Under the pieces are notes generated by a model, which worked only from the letters and a program-made list of their open reading frames with translations, was not told the DNA's origin and did not search any database. The translations under genes were made by a program, and so were the position numbers. A stretch of 64,000 bases of DNA from Paenibacillus amylolyticus. GTDB lineage: Bacteria > Bacillota > Bacilli > Paenibacillales > Paenibacillaceae. How positions within the stretch are numbered: position 1 is the first letter of the stretch; the number at the start of each line of letters is the position of its first letter. The DNA lies in contig NZ_BCNV01000004.1 in assembly GCF_001570725.1 (NCBI RefSeq), forward strand, positions 1-64,000, written 5' to 3'. Positions 25,652 to 34,928 of the stretch are shown piece after piece.

Positions 25652-26753
25652 TGAACCGCTCGCGTTGAATCATCTTGCGGAGGAACTGGAGCGCATTAGC
25701 GATCTGGATATTATCGGGAAATACCGCAGTCCCAGGCAGGCTTTGGAGCATATTGTACAGGTTCGACCGAATGTGGTTTTTCTGGATATAGAGATGCCCG
25801 AGATGAGCGGGATTGAACTGGCTGAGCGCGTTCTGCAGCAACTTCCAGCGACTAAAATTGTATTTGTCACGGTATATGATGAATATGCAGTCAAGGCGTT
25901 TGAACTTAATTCTCTGGATTATCTACTGAAACCGTTGCAGACAGAGCGGCTGGAGAAGACGATTCATCGATTGTTGCTAACGTCCGATCCTACTGAACGG
26001 TTCCCGGATTCACAGGTTATACTTCATTGCCTTGGTCCATTGCAATTTGAAAAGGCGGGGTGCCCGCCCATCACCATACGATGGAAGACATTCAAAGCCC
26101 AGGAACTATTCTCCTTCCTCCTGCAATATCGAGATAAACCTGTTCGCAAGCAGGTGCTGCTTGAACAGCTGTGGCCTGAGATTGAATGGAAACGCGGAGT
26201 AACCCAGCTCTATACGGCTATCTACCAGATTCGTAAACAGCTACAGGCAGAGCAGGTTAATATCCAGATTTCTAACCTCGATGAAGGATATATGCTGCAA
26301 TTGAACGGGGCATCCCTGGATATGGACACGTGGGAGAAAAGGGTAGCTGAGGCGCCTGCCGTTACAGCGTTAACGATGGATCTTCATTTACAGATTTCAT
26401 CTCTCTACAAGGGTCCATATCTGGGGGAAACAACGTATCTGTGGGCCGAAATGGAGCGACGCCGACTGCGCAATCTCTGGCTTCGCCATGAGAAACAAAT
26501 TGCAGATTATTATATCGCTGCCCATCAGGATGAAGATGCTGTTGCACATTATCTCAAAATACAGCGCATGTTGCCTGATGAGGAAAATATCTATGTGGTT
26601 CTGATGAACCTGTATCATCGACTCGGTGATCGACGTTCGGTCGAGGTTCAGTATAGCCTGCTATGCCGTATGTTGAGTCAGGAAATGGATATGCTCCCTC
26701 ATCCGGCTGTCCAGGAATGGTTCGAAAGCTGGAAATCCAATCGTTCAACCTAA
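25629..26753 (+). CDS. Response regulator with winged HTH and BTAD output
   Basis: A 374-residue regulator. A receiver at 1-120 has VDDE near the start, phospho-acceptor Asp53 in VVFLDIEMPEMSG, and KP in DYLLKPLQ. An OmpR/SARP-type winged HTH follows at about 145-225 (TFKAQELFSFLLQYRDKPVR, then EQLWPEIEWKRGVTQLYTAI). The end, about 235-370, is a helical bacterial transcriptional activator domain (BTAD) with TPR-like repeats. This receiver-SARP layout is seen in Firmicutes next to 7TM hybrid kinases. Its gene starts inside the kinase gene after AAAAGGTGGGATTTC, so the two form a coupled pair. Target genes are unknown. Confidence 0.9.
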   Translation: MKAILVDDEPLALNHLAEELERISDLDIIGKYRSPRQALEHIVQVRPNVVFLDIEMPEMSGIELAERVLQQLPATKIVFVTVYDEYAVKAFELNSLDYLLKPLQTERLEKTIHRLLLTSDPTERFPDSQVILHCLGPLQFEKAGCPPITIRWKTFKAQELFSFLLQYRDKPVRKQVLLEQLWPEIEWKRGVTQLYTAIYQIRKQLQAEQVNIQISNLDEGYMLQLNGASLDMDTWEKRVAEAPAVTALTMDLHLQISSLYKGPYLGETTYLWAEMERRRLRNLWLRHEKQIADYYIAAHQDEDAVAHYLKIQRMLPDEENIYVVLMNLYHRLGDRRSVEVQYSLLCRMLSQEMDMLPHPAVQEWFESWKSNRST

Positions 26754-26782
26754 GCCTACTTGCCTTGGCAAGTGGGTTTTTC
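26752..26782 (+). terminator. Terminator after the BTAD response regulator
   Basis: ACTTGC and GCAAGT form the core stem around CTTG, flanked by AGCCT/GGG, followed by TTTTTCTT. Confidence 0.75.
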
Positions 26783-26900
26783 TTATGGTCTACTGCCTAC
26801 GAAAATCATTTTGCTTGGGACTTATGGTTCAGGTTTCAGAAATGTTTCAAATCGATGTTCTATAATGAAAGAAGTAACATGTAGAGAGAGGCATCGAACA

Positions 26901-29381
26901 ATGGAACATACCTTGGAACAGAGTATTCAACATGGCATGGGTTCACATGATAACGTACTTGTCCTGATTTCATATTTGATTGCTGTTGCGGCTTCTTATA
27001 ACGTTCTGGACCTCACCAGCAGAATTAACAAAGCCAGCGGCAGAAGTCGTTGGTTATGGCTATCTTTTGGCGCAATTATTATGGGTATGGGAATCTGGTC
27101 CATGCATTTCGTTGGCATGATGGCGATGTCATTGCCATTTCCCGTTTCGTATGATCTTGTCATTGTGCTGATCTCCGTGGCTGTAGCCATTGTTGCATCT
27201 TTGGTGGCGTTGATGGTAGTCTCCCGACAGAGGCTGCCACTGTTACAGTTATTGGGGGGCGCCTGTCTGTTTGCACTCGGTATCGTGTTGATGCATTATA
27301 TCGGGATGTATGCGATGCAGGTGGAGATTCAATACGAGCCCATGTATGTCATGTTATCCATTATAATTGCGTGTGCGGCTTCAATTACAGCACTGTGGTT
27401 ATCGCTATATTTTCTTAGATCAGATACACGTCATGATGTTTGGAAAAAGGTTGGAAGTGCCCTCATCATGGGAGGGGCCATTGCGGGTATGCATTATACG
27501 GGCATGATGGCAGCGCACTTTGAATCGGACATGCCACCGAACAGGGTCATATCTTCATTAAACACGATTTTGGACCAGAAGCGTCTGGCTTATTTTATTT
27601 CCATGGGTACGTTATTTACACTGGGATTATCGCTTGTTGGTCTGTACATATCGAGACTGTTTTCCAAACAGGAATCGGAGAAGCAAGAGAATGAAAAATG
27701 GTATAAATCGCTCTATGAGCATAATCAGGATGGCATTATTTCCATCGATCTTCACATGCGAATTGTTGGAATTAATCCGGCAGCAGCTCGAATTGGCGGT
27801 ATTAAGGAGAAACAATTAAAGGACCAATCCGTGAGTACTCTATTAACCATGGTTGTGGAGGAGGATCGGGAGCGCATCAGGCATATGTTCGGACGTGCTA
27901 CGGACGGTGAAGAGATGAAGTACGAGACCGTCATCTATCGCACCAATCAGGAACGGGTTGAACTTGGCGTTGTGCTCGCACCCGTCATTGTAGATAAACA
28001 GGTCGTGGGAAATTACATCATTATGAAGGACATCACGGACGAAAAGCGCGTAAAGGTGAGAAACTATCATCTGGCTTTTCATGATGAGTTGACTGGACTG
28101 CCCAATCGCAGAATGTTTAATCAGAGGTTGTCGGAGACCATCGAATCGCATCGTAATGAGCATAAGCTATTTGCCGTTATGGTCCTTGATCTTGACCGGT
28201 TCAAAGTTATTAATGACTCTCTTGGACACATCTACGGAGATCTGTTTCTTCAGGAAATGAGCCGACGGATTAAGGATGAACTGAATGGTGAGGATGTAAC
28301 GCTTGCCCGAATGGGTGGAGATGAGTTTGCGATTCTTGTTCATCAGTACACTAGTCTTGGAGACATCACCCGCTTGGCTGAACGCATTATTCAGGCGATT
28401 GCGAAGCCTTGTTATCTAAAAGAGAGCGAGTTCTATGTTACGGGCAGTATTGGGATCGCCGTATTTCCGGACCATGGGCAAGATGCTGTAGAGCTGCTGC
28501 AGCATGCAGATACGGCCATGTATGAAGTGAAGAAGAATGGCAAGAACGGATATCAGTTCTTCTCTGCCGAATTGCATCACGAGTTGCGGGAACGAATGGT
28601 TCTGGAGAATGACCTTAGAAAAGCATTGGATCGAGGGGAATTTGTGTTACATTACCAACCTCAGATTCAGACAAGTGAAGTCAGCATGATTGGTGTCGAA
28701 GCCTTGGTACGATGGAATCATCCGACCCGTGGATTATTGTATCCAGGCACGTTTATCTCGGTTGCAGAAGAGACGGGCATGATTATTGAGCTAGGTAACC
28801 GGGTGCTCCGCGAAGCTTGTATTCAGATGCGGAATTGGCATGATGCAGGCGGGCCTTTGATTCCAGTGTCGGTGAACCTGTCCTCTCAGCAATTTCATCA
28901 ATCCAATCTGGTGGAACAGGTTCGTCAGATTCTAGTTGAGACGGGTTTGAGCCCGCAGTATCTGGAATTGGAAATCACGGAAAGCATGATGATGGATGCG
29001 ATTGCTTCCATTGAAATACTCAATCAATTAACCGAGCTTGGAATCCGGATCAGCCTGGACGATTTTGGAACAGGGTACAGTTCCTTTAGTTATCTAAAAA
29101 TGTTCCCGATTCACAAAGTGAAAATTGACCGCTCTTTTATTCAGGACATTGCGGTTAATCATAGCGATAGAGCCATTGTTTCGACTATGATTACAATGGC
29201 GAAACAATTGAATATGGATGTTATTGCAGAAGGCATTGAAACGAAGGGACAACTGGATATTCTGACCGAACAGGATTGCAATGAAGTGCAGGGGTACTAC
29301 TACAGCAAGCCATTGCCAGCGGATGAGGTGGAGCAGATTTTCTTTTTGCCCCAGAGGTTGGGTAACGTATTGACGTTCTGA
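26901..29381 (+). CDS. MHYT-PAS-GGDEF-EAL cyclic di-GMP signalling protein
   Basis: An 826-residue integral membrane protein that may make and break cyclic di-GMP. The N-terminal MHYT sensor (about 15-240, seven helices) has three repeats MHFVGMMA, MHYIGMYA and MHYTGMMA, thought in this family to bind copper or sense a gas. A PAS domain lies at about 270-385. The GGDEF domain has an intact GGDEF at 472-476, and the EAL domain has an intact EAL at 600-602, with the DDFGTGYSS loop and KIDRSFI. Both catalytic signatures are therefore kept. The start at 26901 follows AGAGAGG; upstream in-frame codons from 26760 overlap the previous terminator and are not part of the gene. Confidence 0.92.
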   Translation: MEHTLEQSIQHGMGSHDNVLVLISYLIAVAASYNVLDLTSRINKASGRSRWLWLSFGAIIMGMGIWSMHFVGMMAMSLPFPVSYDLVIVLISVAVAIVASLVALMVVSRQRLPLLQLLGGACLFALGIVLMHYIGMYAMQVEIQYEPMYVMLSIIIACAASITALWLSLYFLRSDTRHDVWKKVGSALIMGGAIAGMHYTGMMAAHFESDMPPNRVISSLNTILDQKRLAYFISMGTLFTLGLSLVGLYISRLFSKQESEKQENEKWYKSLYEHNQDGIISIDLHMRIVGINPAAARIGGIKEKQLKDQSVSTLLTMVVEEDRERIRHMFGRATDGEEMKYETVIYRTNQERVELGVVLAPVIVDKQVVGNYIIMKDITDEKRVKVRNYHLAFHDELTGLPNRRMFNQRLSETIESHRNEHKLFAVMVLDLDRFKVINDSLGHIYGDLFLQEMSRRIKDELNGEDVTLARMGGDEFAILVHQYTSLGDITRLAERIIQAIAKPCYLKESEFYVTGSIGIAVFPDHGQDAVELLQHADTAMYEVKKNGKNGYQFFSAELHHELRERMVLENDLRKALDRGEFVLHYQPQIQTSEVSMIGVEALVRWNHPTRGLLYPGTFISVAEETGMIIELGNRVLREACIQMRNWHDAGGPLIPVSVNLSSQQFHQSNLVEQVRQILVETGLSPQYLELEITESMMMDAIASIEILNQLTELGIRISLDDFGTGYSSFSYLKMFPIHKVKIDRSFIQDIAVNHSDRAIVSTMITMAKQLNMDVIAEGIETKGQLDILTEQDCNEVQGYYYSKPLPADEVEQIFFLPQRLGNVLTF

Positions 29382-29543
29382 AAATAACACATAAAAAATA
29401 AACAGCAACAGGTGATCCAAAGTTCTGCAAATCGGGTATCAATAGTAGAGTCATTTAGAACCTGATGGATACATATGTTGTTGTACTCGTTGTTTTGCTG
29501 GTAAAAGGCTGTTTATTATGGAATGAACTGTGGGGGTTATCAA

Positions 29544-30464
29544 GTGCCTATATTAGATATGGAAAAGAAAGATGTTGTCACCGATGCACTGGTCATCAAG
29601 GCGATGGAGAAAAGTCTGGCGATCATTCGATTCGATCTGGATCGACGGGTAACGTATGTGAATGAAGTCTTTGCCCAGACGATGGGATATACAGTAGATG
29701 AGATGTATGGCATGAAGCATCAGCAGTTATGCTTCGGGCATTTTGTGAATACCCCGGACTATGACGCTTTTTGGAATAGCATATTTAATGGTGTTAGCTT
29801 CCAAGACAAGGTTGAACGCAAGGATGCAAAGGGAAATTCCGTATGGCTTGAGGCGACCTATATGCCAGTCTTTGATGAGCTGAACCAAAAAATACTGGGT
29901 GTCTCCAAAATCGCCACTAACATTACCAATCGTCAGAACAATATTTCAGTCGTGGTGAATGAATTGAAAAACATGTCCCATGAGCTAAATGGGCAGGCAG
30001 ATGTAGGTATTGAACGCAGCCAGGAATTAATGTCCAGTATCTCCTATATCTCAGAGGTGTCAGCTTCTAACCGTGCAACGTTGACTCATCTGCAGGAACA
30101 GGCCGGATCGATTCAGGGCGTGGTACGAACCATACGCGAGATTTCATCACAGACGCAGTTGCTTGCGTTAAATGCTGCCATTGAAGCTGCGCATGCAGGC
30201 GAATTCGGCCGAGGATTCGATATCGTGGCCAAGGAAGTAAAGAAACTGTCCGCCATGGTGGAGAGTTCAATTAATGAGATTCGAGATAGTGTTACTGGAA
30301 TAACGAAGGAGATTAGTAATATCACAGGCGGTACAAAAAAGGTAGAAGAATATGTCGAGCAGAGCCAGAAGCGGATTGAGATCGCTTTGAATGATTTTAC
30401 GGCCATTGCTGCATCAGCCCATTTGCTGGACGCCAAAGCAGAGCATGTGACCAGAATTGTATAA
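29544..30464 (+). CDS. Soluble PAS-containing chemoreceptor-like protein
   Basis: A 306-residue cytoplasmic protein without transmembrane helices. An N-terminal PAS domain (about 20-135: SLAIIRFDLDRRVTYVNEVF through the closing GVSKIATNITNRQ) is joined to a short methyl-accepting signalling domain (about 140-306). The conserved hairpin tip is present (SSQTQLLALNAAIEAAHAGE, then FGRGFDIVAKEVKKLS). The signalling coiled coil is shorter than in full receptors and there is no HAMP. GTG at 29544 with GGGGGTTATCAA upstream is the preferred start; ATG at 29523 lacks a site. It follows the cyclic di-GMP gene by 160 bases and may work with it or with the chemotaxis system. PAS ligand unknown. Confidence 0.87.
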   Translation: MPILDMEKKDVVTDALVIKAMEKSLAIIRFDLDRRVTYVNEVFAQTMGYTVDEMYGMKHQQLCFGHFVNTPDYDAFWNSIFNGVSFQDKVERKDAKGNSVWLEATYMPVFDELNQKILGVSKIATNITNRQNNISVVVNELKNMSHELNGQADVGIERSQELMSSISYISEVSASNRATLTHLQEQAGSIQGVVRTIREISSQTQLLALNAAIEAAHAGEFGRGFDIVAKEVKKLSAMVESSINEIRDSVTGITKEISNITGGTKKVEEYVEQSQKRIEIALNDFTAIAASAHLLDAKAEHVTRIV

Positions 30465-30481
30465 TCATATATAGCGGATAG

Positions 30482-30509
30482 CGGTTCCTTATACAGGAAC
30501 CGTTTTTTT
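30482..30509 (+). terminator. Terminator after the PAS chemoreceptor gene
   Basis: CGGTTCCT and AGGAACCG pair around TATAC, followed by TTTTTTT. Confidence 0.9.
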
Positions 30510-30611
30510 GTCGTTCTTTACATAAAATCGGGAATTATTGTGATCAAACGGGGACACAATACTTGGGAATACCTGCAGCTTCGTTATGCAGAGAAATGTT
30601 GGGGTGGGAAC

Positions 30612-32324
30612 ATGTGGTCAACAATTGTGTCCTACGTGCCGGATAGGTCCATATGGATTCAGGCAGTTTTGGTCTTTATCATTCCGATTGGCATTACCTT
30701 GACCATGCGCTGGATCAATGCCGCCATTAAGCGTGGCAGCTTCTCTCGCACGAAGCGACCTTCCATATCTTCGAAGGATATTTCACCAGCAGCCGCAGGG
30801 AAGGGCCAAGGTACTGAGACAGGTCAATATGCCAATATTAAATTAACCGATAAGTACAATACAAATCTGACTAGCGTAAAAGAAAGCTTTGGACTCAATG
30901 CAGACGTGCATATTAGGGAATTTACCATTAGGGGAACCAATACACTGGCTGCGGTCGTATATACCGAGGGCTTAGTAGATCAGGACTTGATTGATGATCA
31001 TTTGATTACACCGTTAATGTTAGAAGGTGTTCCTTTACTCAAGCAAGAGGGTTTTCTTCATCCAGACAATGCACACTTACTGTCAGCATACCTGCAAGAT
31101 CAATTACTGCCTGTCAGTCTGGTTGAGGAAACCAAGTCCCTTCAAGAGCTCGCAGTTGGCGTGTTGTTTGGGAAAAACGCACTGTTGGTTGATGGTTTGC
31201 CAGGTGCTTTATTAATTGGAGCACATAAGATCAAAACACGAGGTATGAATGAACCGTTGTCAGAGGGGCTACTTCGTGGACCGCGTATCGGTTTTACAGA
31301 GCAGTTAAGCGATAACACAGGCATTCTGCGTCGGTATGGAAGTGATCAAAGCCTATTTATTAAGAAGTATGAAGTGGGTTCACGGATCAAAAAAGATTTG
31401 GCGATAGCCTATATTCAGGATATTGCCGATCCTAATCTCGTGGCTGAAGTCTGCAAGCGAATTGAAGAGATGGATATGGATTCGATGCTGGAATCTGGTT
31501 ATGTGGAACAACTCATTGAAGACAGTACACTGAGTCCTTTTCAGCAGGTACTGAATACGGAAAGACCTGACCGGGTCATCGGCGCATTGCTGGAAGGTCG
31601 GGTGGCTATTTTATTGGATGGAACACCATTTGTGCTGGTTGTACCGGTGACCTTCAGCATGTTGCTCCAATCTCCCGAGGATTATTATGAACGCTGGATT
31701 CCCGGAACCTTTTTGCGAATGCTGCGTTTTATGGCCGCCATGCTGGCATTGCTTGCTCCTGCACTGTATATCTCGTTTATCTCGTTCCATCCAGGACTTA
31801 TTCCGACCAAGCTGGTATTGACGATTATTGAAACGCGTACGGGAGTGCCGTTTCCTTCGATTATTGAAGTACTGATCATGGAACTTTCGATTGAGATTCT
31901 GAGGGAGGCAGGGATACGGCTACCTAAGCCGATTGCGCCTGCGATGGGGATCGTCGGAGGTTTGATTATTGGCCAAGCAGCGGTACAGGCGGGTATCATA
32001 AGTCAATTCCTGGTCATTGTCGTTGCGGTTACAGCCATCTCATCCTTTACGATTCCTGTCTATAGTGCCGGGTTAACGCTGCGGATTTTAAGATTTGCCG
32101 CCATGTTTAGTGCAGCTATTCTCGGACTGTATGGCGTGGTTATGTTCTTCCTGCTTGTATGTACACATCTGGCTCGACTCTCGAGCTTTGGCGTGCCATA
32201 TGTTGCCCCAGCGGTTCCTTATCACTTGAATGATTGGAAGGATTTTGTTATCCGTGCTCCGTTAAACATGATGAGAATGCGTCCCGATATGACTAATCCA
32301 ATCGATAAGGACCGAAAAGAATAA
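30612..32324 (+). CDS. GerA-family spore germination receptor A subunit
   Basis: A 570-residue inner-spore-membrane protein of the GerAA/GerBA/GerKA family, part of a nutrient germinant receptor. The large soluble N-terminal domain (about 60-330) contains TNTLAAVVYTEGLVDQDLID and GLLRGPRIGFTEQLSDNTGI; the C-terminal part has about five membrane helices, with RRLR/ETRTGVPFPSIIEVLIME and GGLIIGQAAVQAGI typical of the family. An additional hydrophobic segment sits at the N-terminus (IWIQAVLVFIIPIGITLTM), which is not a feature of most members I know. The start at 30612 follows GGGGTGGGA; GTG at 30540 is an alternative with a weaker site. It begins a three-gene operon with B and C subunits. Confidence 0.92.
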   Translation: MWSTIVSYVPDRSIWIQAVLVFIIPIGITLTMRWINAAIKRGSFSRTKRPSISSKDISPAAAGKGQGTETGQYANIKLTDKYNTNLTSVKESFGLNADVHIREFTIRGTNTLAAVVYTEGLVDQDLIDDHLITPLMLEGVPLLKQEGFLHPDNAHLLSAYLQDQLLPVSLVEETKSLQELAVGVLFGKNALLVDGLPGALLIGAHKIKTRGMNEPLSEGLLRGPRIGFTEQLSDNTGILRRYGSDQSLFIKKYEVGSRIKKDLAIAYIQDIADPNLVAEVCKRIEEMDMDSMLESGYVEQLIEDSTLSPFQQVLNTERPDRVIGALLEGRVAILLDGTPFVLVVPVTFSMLLQSPEDYYERWIPGTFLRMLRFMAAMLALLAPALYISFISFHPGLIPTKLVLTIIETRTGVPFPSIIEVLIMELSIEILREAGIRLPKPIAPAMGIVGGLIIGQAAVQAGIISQFLVIVVAVTAISSFTIPVYSAGLTLRILRFAAMFSAAILGLYGVVMFFLLVCTHLARLSSFGVPYVAPAVPYHLNDWKDFVIRAPLNMMRMRPDMTNPIDKDRKE

Positions 32325-32362
32325 TTGAATTCCATGGACAGAAGGTCTGGAGGTGAACTGAA

Positions 32363-33463
32363 GTGAATGGCTCCCAACAAAAGATAACCACGACACAAGC
32401 CGTTGTAATTATTGTCAATTACATGCTTGGCGCCGGGATATTGACGTTACCTCGAACGACCAGCAAAGCTGTCGGAACACCGGATGTCTGGATATCCATT
32501 ATTCTGTCTGGGCTAATTATCACGGGCGTCGGCATTATTTTGGTTACCCTGTGTCGAAGATTTCCGGGGAAAACCGTGTTCCAGTTCACCCGTGAAATTA
32601 CGGGGAGCTGGATCGCTTACATACTGGGCGGTGCCATGATTATGTATTTTATGGTGATTGCTGCATTTGAAATTAGAGTTATGGCTGATGTAACCGGAAT
32701 GTATCTACTCGAACGTACTCCCACCTGGGCAATTGTAATGGTCTTTATGTGGATCGGTATATATTTGATTTCAGGAGGGCTTAGCGTCATTGTACGCGTG
32801 TTTGAGATCATTTTGCCGATTACGATCATTATATTTGTCATTGAAATTCTACTGAGTAACCAGCTATTCGAGATTGGTAATCTGAGACCTGTGCTCGGAG
32901 ATGGCATTATGCCTGTTTTCAAAGGACTGAAGCCTTCACTACTGTCATATACGGGATATGAGGTGATGTTAATCATGACTGCTTATATGAAAAACCCGAA
33001 GAAGAGCAATAAGGCGATGAGCTGGGGCATACTCATATCCACTATTATTTATTTGATCACGGTAGTAATGGTCATAGGCAGTTTATCGCTCGATGGGATC
33101 AAAACTCGAACCTGGCCAACGCTGGATTTGGTAAGAAGCTTTGAGATTCAGGGTCTGATATTTGAGCGATTTGAGTCTTTATTGCTTGTTATCTGGATTA
33201 TGCAAATTTTCTCGACCACAGCAATTACACATTACTGTGCTTCGGTGGGCATTCGTGATTTGTTTCGTTCCAAAAAAATCAAAGGCATCATGTACGGTCT
33301 ACTTCCGTTCATTTATTTGACGGCAATGATGCCTAAAACGGTGGACGATACCTTTGCACTTGGGGATATGCTGGGCAATGCATCTGTATTTTTATTTGGC
33401 ATTTTACCTCTGGTGTTACTGTTCATAAGTCTGATTCGCAAAAAAGGGGGCAAGCATGCATGA
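32363..33463 (+). CDS. GerB-family germination permease-like B subunit
   Basis: A 366-residue protein with about ten transmembrane helices from the amino acid/polyamine/organocation superfamily branch used in spore germinant receptors (GerAB, GerBB, GerKB). The start TTTQAVVIIVNYMLGAGILT (glycine-rich helix 1) and the internal KGLKPSLLSYTGYEVMLIMT are typical. In the receptor this subunit binds the germinant. The GTG start at 32363 has GGAGGTGAACTGAA upstream. It is 38 bases after the A subunit and overlaps the C subunit by 4 bases (ATGA). Confidence 0.92.
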   Translation: MNGSQQKITTTQAVVIIVNYMLGAGILTLPRTTSKAVGTPDVWISIILSGLIITGVGIILVTLCRRFPGKTVFQFTREITGSWIAYILGGAMIMYFMVIAAFEIRVMADVTGMYLLERTPTWAIVMVFMWIGIYLISGGLSVIVRVFEIILPITIIIFVIEILLSNQLFEIGNLRPVLGDGIMPVFKGLKPSLLSYTGYEVMLIMTAYMKNPKKSNKAMSWGILISTIIYLITVVMVIGSLSLDGIKTRTWPTLDLVRSFEIQGLIFERFESLLLVIWIMQIFSTTAITHYCASVGIRDLFRSKKIKGIMYGLLPFIYLTAMMPKTVDDTFALGDMLGNASVFLFGILPLVLLFISLIRKKGGKHA

Positions 33464-34662
33464 TTCCATTCCGTATGCTCTTACGTGTAGTCTCTGCCTT
33501 GTGTATTCTGTTAACGCTATCCGGATGCTGGAGTAGCCGAGAAATAGAGGATCTAAGTCTCTATGTTGGTCTTGGAATTGATGTCGGCAAAGAGACTGAA
33601 TTCGAGAAAGACATCGCTGCTCAGGGAGGCTCATATCCCAAGAAGAACTATTTGACTGCTACGGTGCAGATCGCTCCGGGCTTCTCCAACAGTCAATCGA
33701 GTCAGCAATCCGGTTCGCCTTCTTCCGGCAAAACATCCTATGCCAATGAACAGCTCTCCGGAGACTCCTTGTTGCAAATCTTCCGCCAGTTTGCGTTAAG
33801 GCGGGATCGGCCTCTCATAGGACATCATCTGAAGGTGATCGTCGTTTCCAAGGATATTGCTAAAAAATATGGTTTGGACCAACTGCTTGATTTTGTTCTT
33901 CGAGATAATGATATTCGCCCCAACTGTCTGGTGTTAATTAGTCATCGTCGTGCAGTGGATGTGCTGACATCACAGGACCCTTCACGAATACCAGCATTTT
34001 ATCTCACAGGCATTACGAACAATTCTTATATATCCAATAAAATACTTGATCCGGTTCTGCTATCTAAGTTAGACGCTCAAATGCAGTCCGGATCGAGCTT
34101 CCTGCTCCAGAATGTATTAAACTCCGATGGGGAGGACAAGTTCTCAGGGGGCAGCATCTTTGATGGAAAAACAACCAAGTTCATCGGGGAGCTTAGTCAA
34201 ACGGATCTGGAAGGATTATCATGGCTCAATCCCCAAAAAAAGGGAGGCGTCTTAAAAACACACAACAAAGAAGGGTTCACTGTGTTATACGAAATGAAGA
34301 AGAAAAAAGTGAAAATCACCCCAAAGGTGGTGGGGAATGATATTTCATTCCATGTAAAGACTGAATCTGAAGGCTGGCTGATGGAGGATTGGCGTGCTCC
34401 TGAGGAAGAGGAAAAAGGTGCCTACCTCAGAGAACTGGAAAAGGAATTTGCTGAACTGGCTGAACAACAGATTCGACAGGTGTTATACAAACTCCAGCAT
34501 ACCTATAAAGTGGATGTTGCGGATTTTCGGGATAGCTTGCGTATTAAAGAACCTAAAACATGGAAGAAGGTCAAAGATGATTGGGACCAAATCTTCAGCA
34601 CCGTGCCGATTACGTATGATGTGAAGATCACCATCACCAATCCGGGGTCTTCCACCGAATAG
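33460..34662 (+). CDS. GerC-family germination lipoprotein
   Basis: A 400-residue lipoprotein, the third subunit of GerA-type germinant receptors. The lipobox LTLSGC places the lipidated residue at Cys23, and CWSSREIEDLSLYVGLGIDV after it is the Ger(x)C family opening. The C-terminal third (about 255-395) holds the conserved beta domain. It starts with an ATGA overlap on the B-subunit stop. A low-complexity Ser/Gln/Gly patch is present at about 73-100. Expression in the forespore (sigma G) is expected from the family; no sigma G promoter was identified with confidence. Confidence 0.92.
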   Translation: MIPFRMLLRVVSALCILLTLSGCWSSREIEDLSLYVGLGIDVGKETEFEKDIAAQGGSYPKKNYLTATVQIAPGFSNSQSSQQSGSPSSGKTSYANEQLSGDSLLQIFRQFALRRDRPLIGHHLKVIVVSKDIAKKYGLDQLLDFVLRDNDIRPNCLVLISHRRAVDVLTSQDPSRIPAFYLTGITNNSYISNKILDPVLLSKLDAQMQSGSSFLLQNVLNSDGEDKFSGGSIFDGKTTKFIGELSQTDLEGLSWLNPQKKGGVLKTHNKEGFTVLYEMKKKKVKITPKVVGNDISFHVKTESEGWLMEDWRAPEEEEKGAYLRELEKEFAELAEQQIRQVLYKLQHTYKVDVADFRDSLRIKEPKTWKKVKDDWDQIFSTVPITYDVKITITNPGSSTE

Positions 34663-34691
34663 TGCAGCGTGGGACATTTATTATTTAAATG

Positions 34692-34720
34692 TTGACACAT
34701 TCATGATAGATCGCTATATT
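34692..34720 (+). promoter_or_regulatory. Vegetative promoter of the SAM riboswitch transcript
   Basis: A perfect TTGACA at 34692-34697 and TATATT at 34715-34720 are separated by 17 bases, 30 bases after the germination operon. Transcription would start near 34727, just before the riboswitch. Confidence 0.8.
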
Positions 34721-34734
34721 AGTAAAAAATCATT

Positions 34735-34900
34735 TTCTTATCCAGAGAGGTGGAGGGACTGGCCCTTAGAAACCTCAGCAACAGATCTGAAGGATACTGT
34801 GCTAATTCCAGCGGGTGAAAGCCTGATAGATAGGAGCGTTTGTTTTTATTTGTCAGTAACGGCGCACTCTTTAGGAAGAGTGGGTCTTTTTTGTTTTTTC
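34735..34900 (+). promoter_or_regulatory. SAM-I riboswitch (S-box) with terminator
   Basis: The aptamer (about 34735-34836) shows the S-box core CAGAGAGGTGGAGGGACTGG, then AAACCTCAGCAAC and GCGGGTGAAAGCCTGATAGA, closed by P1 CTTATC/GATAGG. A hairpin CACTCTT/AAGAGTG with a T-rich tail at 34865-34895 is the expression platform. In this class S-adenosylmethionine binding favours termination, so the downstream permease and methyltransferase genes should be on when methionine/SAM is low. Confidence 0.95.
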
Positions 34901-34928
34901 TGGATGAAGAAGTAGGGGAGCAGCAGGT

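Noticed and set aside
34703..34915. A 70-codon frame over the SAM riboswitch
   Set aside because: It is translated S-box RNA; the conserved structure explains the sequence.
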